Below are positions 59,175 through 64,000 of a stretch of DNA of 64,000 bases, piece by piece. The DNA is taken from assembly GCF_963924245.1 (NCBI RefSeq), contig NC_086284.1:108003904-108067903 (forward strand), read 5' to 3'. Within the stretch, counting starts at the first letter, position 1, and the number at the start of each line of letters is the position of its first letter. The notes under the pieces were generated by a model that worked only from the letters and a program-made list of their open reading frames with translations, made no database searches and was not told the origin of the DNA. Position numbers and translations under genes: made by a program. Source of the DNA: Chroicocephalus ridibundus (lineage: Eukaryota > Chordata > Aves > Charadriiformes > Laridae).

Positions 59175-62100
59175 TATTCCTAGTACACAAATTGCAGAAT
59201 AAAGCCAGGATAGTTACCAGCATGCTGTCATTTGATACTCTATGTTCTTAAAATCCACTAGATGAATTGAAATATAAGAAGAAGAGTAACGTAACTGTCT
59301 TGGAATTCTGTCCCAGGAAGGAGAGACCAGGCAGACACTTAAGCAGCACCTTCACCCGGTGAGGCGCACAGGCACACACTGAGGAAGATGTATGTGAGCT
59401 GTCACATTCTGTAAACAACATTTCTCCTTTTCTGTTTCAGAAGAATTTCCTCCAAGTCGGCAACATGCACAGAGACTGTTTCACCACTTTATCATTTGTT
59501 CTTATTGCTCATTTTCATACTTAATGTTCTGTACTTGATGTTTTGTCTTCTTAATACCTTTCTTTGAATTACATAATAGTCTGATATCCTTCTTTTTAAA
59601 GACTTGTCTTTATTTATCTGCTTGACTGAACTTTGTCATCTACTTACTAGCCATTAGATAATGTATCTTTTTGTTCATTTAATGAACAGAAATGACAAAC
59701 ATAATTTTAAATTGCTGTGTTGCTCATTGCATCTTGAGAAATGAAAATTAAGACTTTAGCATAAAAGAACAACTTGACAATGGAATAAATTCATACTTTT
59801 GCCATTTCTGCTGTAATTATTCAAATTAGTTCACTTGGTCTTTTAATTGGATTCATTCAGGGTCGTTATTTTTCTTTTATGGAGAACAAAGAACATTTGT
59901 TGTGTGGTTATTTACCACACCATAAACACCCACATACTAAAAGGGAAAACTGTCATTGAACTAGCGTTGTGTACTGATTTATTAGTAAAATCCATCTGGA
60001 TTAGATACATTTGAAAGTTATGTCATTAATACTTGTATATCATAATTTCTGCAAGAAGTAATTGAGAAGTTAAAAATCTTCCAAGTTATTGAAATGCACA
60101 ATAAACAAAACAAAGCTAAGTGAAGACAACATCTGAAACCTATAGTAAACTGTCCTTTTTTGTGGAGTCAATAAGCTGTTCCTTTTACAGTATTTCCCAG
60201 TGCACTGATATATGGTGTTATTGTCTGTTCTAGATTTTGTTCAAATTAACCAAAACTGCAGAAAAACAACAGGAGTAGGACGGTACTTCAACAGCTTGTT
60301 GTCCCACCCTGAAGCAAAGGCTAAATAGGACAATACTCCCATTTTAATTTTCAGAAATAATGCAAGATCCTTTTTCTTTGTGGAAGGATGATTGTGGGGT
60401 GCAGTCTGTAGTGCATATCTGCACAGGATACCTTTTAGACAAGAGGGCCAAAAGCTGACACTTTTGGTATTTTACTTTTAGATCCTGAGACCTTAATTGC
60501 ATAACCACATAAAACACATGTGGTAAAAGTATCGCTGTAACTCAATGAACGGAAGCACTGAGTCAAATCCATTTCCCTACAAATAAGCTGGCAAAATATG
60601 CTACTTATCAACTGTTTTTATGTGCAGATGAAAAATGAGAGCAAGAAGGACATATCCGCATGAAGAACAGATTTGTCCCATTGTATACCAGTAGTACTGC
60701 TCTTCTGCTCATCCAAGTCTATTCTGTCCTTTCTTATGGAAAGCAGGGAAATGGAAGGATAGGAAACAACTCCATACCTACCTGGCAGTTCTCCCAGGGT
60801 TAGTGGAGCATGCCTGGAGACTCAAAGGCTTTGAACTACTCGCAGAGGCCCTTTTTCTCCCTGGTTAGGGACAACCTGAGATAAATCAGTGATATTTGCA
60901 TCAATCACAAATTACTTGTGATTGTGGACACCTCAGCTAGGACCTCTGTGTCTCAAGCAACATATGTACAAAAGAAAAGTCCTATTGTCTTTCATATTTG
61001 TAGGTGAATATGTGGTTCTCACAGGATGTGAGTATTGGAGTGCAAACATTCACCTCTGTGAAACATTGCCACTAAGGGCAATTTCTTTTAGTTTATCTCT
61101 GCACAGGTGATAATAGTGTTCATGATAATTAATCTTCCTTTCCTTGAATATTGACACTGGTCTTGTGGAGAAAAACATTCTTAAAACCTGAAACCATTCC
61201 ATTCTGTTTTTCATTGCTTTTTTAATTAACCATTATTTCAGTCTCTAAATATTTTATTAGGAAATAATGAGAATTTTTAAAAAGCCTAAACTTTGTTTTT
61301 AAAACTACTTGCAGATCAAAAAATATGATCAGAGATGGCTATTTAGCTATGAGGTTACCTCCAGGCTATCAATATGAAATAACATTTTTCAGTGATTTGA
61401 GTCCAGATTCATCTCTCCTGAATTAGTCAGCCAAAAGGCAGTTAGATGGTTCCCCAAATTAATCAGCTGCCTTTCAGTTGCAAAGAAATGCCCTAAGGCC
61501 AGATAAATCATTTCCCCTTTATGTCCCATAGGCAGTACTTTGGATGGTAGGCACTTATCCTGAATGATCCAGCTCCCTTTTATCTTGACCTGGGCAGATG
61601 GATAGCCTGAAGCTGGCAAGATGTTCTTATGCTAGGCCCATAAGATGCTCTTTCCCTCTCCATCTATGATTCTGCACAGCATTTATCCCAACTATTACAG
61701 CTCCTTTTTGCAAGGACAATTGTTTGATTGCTTTCTAATATGAGGAATAGAAAATGATTGGTCATTTGAGTGGAGACAGCAAAGAATAGCACCTACTAAG
61801 GTAGTTTCCAGACTTCGGAAGTGATGTTCCTAAACACGCTTATTTCCCAATTGCTCTTTTCACTTCTGACTTTGCAATGAGAGGTGACAGCCCCACATTT
61901 GGATAGTAGGAGTATTGTACAATTAAATGTTAATTTTATATGTTTGCTAGAGAAAAGGTTTAATGAAGGGTTAGTTCTCTAGAAAGAGCAAAGCTATGGG
62001 AGGCTAAAAGATAAGCAGGACCTTGCAGTTTCATGGGTTTTCAGGCAGCAGCCACACGCTGTTCTCCAGACTCCTCAGATCCACCATTTCTATCTCAGAT

Positions 62101-62206
62101 AGAAAAGAGGCCAAGTCATGGGAACTCTCTCAGTAACATCACCATCAATGTCACCACTGTCCCAATTCTTACGGCTGTGAGGAAGACATGATTCATGTCT
62201 TGGCAC

Positions 62207-62236
62207 CTTTCAAGTGCTTTCAAGCGCTTTCAAGCA
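62207..62236. repeat. Three-copy 10-bp tandem repeat
   Basis: CTTTCAAGTG, CTTTCAAGCG and CTTTCAAGCA follow without gaps. The copies differ only in the last two bases. Confidence 0.9.
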
Positions 62237-63691
62237 CCTAGCCAATTCAGCTATGGTAATGAACAGCATCTGGGAAGGAACACACATCCCATGACCAGAG
62301 ACATCAAGCTAGAGACCAAATTAGAAAAACTGTATTTCAGTAAGACACAATAAAATACTCAAATACATACTGATCCAGAACTTCTTTAGGTAGGATAATG
62401 CATACACTCTCAACTTGGGAAATCCATCTGGCCGTTATCCCTTCTGCCAACAAAGTCTGTCTGACAGAATAGCATGGATGAGATCTCTGGGAATCCCAAC
62501 CAGTGAAGGCCAAGTGCAGTTAGTGATTCATTCCACTTTGTGATGGACAAAGCACAGTTCTGCAGTACTGATGAGTGGTTTTTTTCCCTCATGCCTGTTT
62601 GCCTGACTTCTCCACAGCTGAGCATCCTTCCAATGAGGTGAAAACAAACTAAGTCCTCAGCCTTTCTGTCCAACCCTCTTCCTCTTTCTGTATCACCACC
62701 TACATGCCCTGCATAAAACAGATCTCTCCATATATTTATTAGAAGATAACTCTTCCAGTTATTTTTCTCACTTCTCACATATTTTTTGAAAATTTGCCTA
62801 AACGACATCAACTCTTCAAACCATTGGTGGGAGGCAGCTGAAACACTCTTACTACTGCTTGAAGCAAGCTTTCAAGAAAGTCCACCCATTATTTCCTTTA
62901 GATCACTTCGGGTTTTTTTCCTACCACTCTCACTTAGAATATGAACCCAGATGATCTGAGACTTGTCATTCAGTAGGAAAAGTAGAAAACCTGTAGAAAT
63001 TCAGAAGGCTTCTGTGCATCTATGAAGAGATTGACATATGGGATGGTTCTTCCAATGGTTCCTGGATGTACATTCAAATCCAAGTCCTGTAGCCATGCTA
63101 TATACTACAGGAGCTGTTGGGGAAGAATGCTTGGTATGGAGTTTTTCAAAGTTCTGTTGAAAATTTTAGGTGAACTGAAAGAAAACAAGAACCTTGCAAG
63201 AGAGAAACACGGAGCTGAAAAAACAATGAAGTGTAAGTAAAATGTGTCTAGTTTTTCAAAAGTCTGCTGAGAATATAAGACGAATATCAGTGACTTTAAG
63301 AATGGATGTATAAGGATTTGGCTGTTGGGAAAACACCTTGGGGAAATTGCCTCATTCAAAAAAGCCCGTGTTTTGATGCAAAACAATTGTACTTCATAGT
63401 GAATACACAGGCACATCTTAAAACAGTAGAAATTCTCTGAATGCTGCCAGGTTTTTCGCTGCAAGCAATACAGATTCTTCATTAGCCTTCATGGAAAACA
63501 GTGTTCAGTACTTTCAAAAGGATTTTTGAAATGACCAAAAACTCTTTGAAATCTCAGTATATACCCAAAAATATTAGGAAGAAATCAAAAAGAAAATGTG
63601 TTCAGGTGGAAGTTAATGAGCTGCAACAAGGGTAATGAGTATTTAGTTTTGTTTTCTTTGAACATTGCTCAAAGTTTAACTAGGAATGATT

Positions 63692-63717
63692 AAAAAAGAA
63701 GAAGAAAGAAGAAGAAA
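63692..63717. repeat. (GAA)n purine repeat
   Basis: GAA units with one interruption after an A run. Simple sequence. Confidence 0.8.
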
Positions 63718-64000
63718 TAGATGAGGTAATACCACCATCAGCTTAAAATGAAGCCTCATGAACCCTGATCTAAAAAAGAGTTGTATAGCTCTGAAGATAT
63801 TCTGAAAACAGAATAAAAGGAAAAAAAAAAAAGACATCCTGTTTTCCTGAAGTTGTATATAAATTACTTAAAAGCCTCATTTCCATCTTTCTTTACACAT
63901 GATTCATTATGAATAGGTTAGGCCATGGCTAGGCCTGTTTCTAGAAGTTTTGGTCCTGTTGCCAGGAAAAAAAACATTGCTGGATCCTCCTGAAGAAGGA

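Larger units (their letters stand above)
59175..64000. other. AT-rich DNA with no recognised gene
   Basis: Contains a three-copy 10-base tandem repeat at 62207-62236, a (GAA)n patch at 63692-63717 and an A run near 63820-63833. The 133-codon minus-strand frame at 62410-62811 and the 125-codon one at 63105-63482 match nothing known. The part near 59640-59950 is rich in TAATT and ATTTGAAT-like words, as conserved non-coding elements often are, but conservation cannot be judged from one sequence. Confidence 0.55.

Noticed and set aside
4598..59862. Shared word TTTTAATTGGATTCA near 4600 and near 59850 as a possible regulatory element
   Set aside because: A 15-base match between two places in 64 kb of AT-rich DNA is expected by chance, and the flanks do not match.
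62410..62811. 133-codon minus-strand frame
   Set aside because: No motif or family is recognised, and chance length in AT-rich DNA is sufficient explanation.
1..64000. CRISPR array, bacterial operon, prophage, tRNA or rRNA genes
   Set aside because: No spaced direct repeats, ribosome binding sites, dense coding or cloverleaf sequences are visible. The CR1 elements and bird-type LTRs place the sequence in a bird nuclear genome.

Overview
The window looks like vertebrate nuclear DNA from a bird. It is AT-rich, no protein-coding gene of the host can be recognised, and the only confident protein-level signals come from CR1 (chicken repeat 1) non-LTR retrotransposons and bird-type endogenous retrovirus LTRs. 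The CR1 copies have the typical 3' ends, which read as CATAGAATCATAGA-like sequence on the plus strand because the copies lie on the minus strand. The species cannot be named from this sequence. The window is best read as intergenic or deep intronic DNA.

Layout. 1-4913 is unique AT-rich DNA. 4914-6506 is a 5'-truncated CR1 with a broken reverse transcriptase. 6507-17504 is mostly featureless, with one weak exon-like segment at 9208-9254 and a G-rich run at 9470-9493. 17505-17856 is a decayed minus-strand LTR fragment, and 20748-21301 is a more complete plus-strand solo LTR of the same family. 21955-22047 and 29216-29281 are exon-like segments with good splice signals but no recognised protein. 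26517-26880 and 40743-41062 are two copies of one dispersed GC-rich repeat that I cannot name. 27297-27947 is a short CR1 3' fragment. 34694-35278 is a solo LTR of a second, related family. 36532 to about 38787 is the best-preserved element, a CR1 whose reverse transcriptase frame is open for over 600 codons and whose visible upstream coding part is separated from it by one single-base frameshift. 41200-41421 is a very old CR1 relic. 52159-52753 (minus strand) and 58791-59169 (plus strand) are two further solo LTRs, each flanked by a perfect 5-bp target-site duplication.

There is no operon, pathway or gene cluster. The history visible here is repeated retrotransposon insertion: all four CR1 copies lie on the minus strand, and five LTRs or LTR fragments from about four families carry no internal viral genes, so they are solo LTRs or fragments. 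I found no CRISPR array, tRNA, rRNA or new biological system. The items most worth a second look are the near-intact CR1 reverse transcriptase, the two solo LTRs with clean duplications, the unnamed GC-rich repeat pair and the candidate exons.
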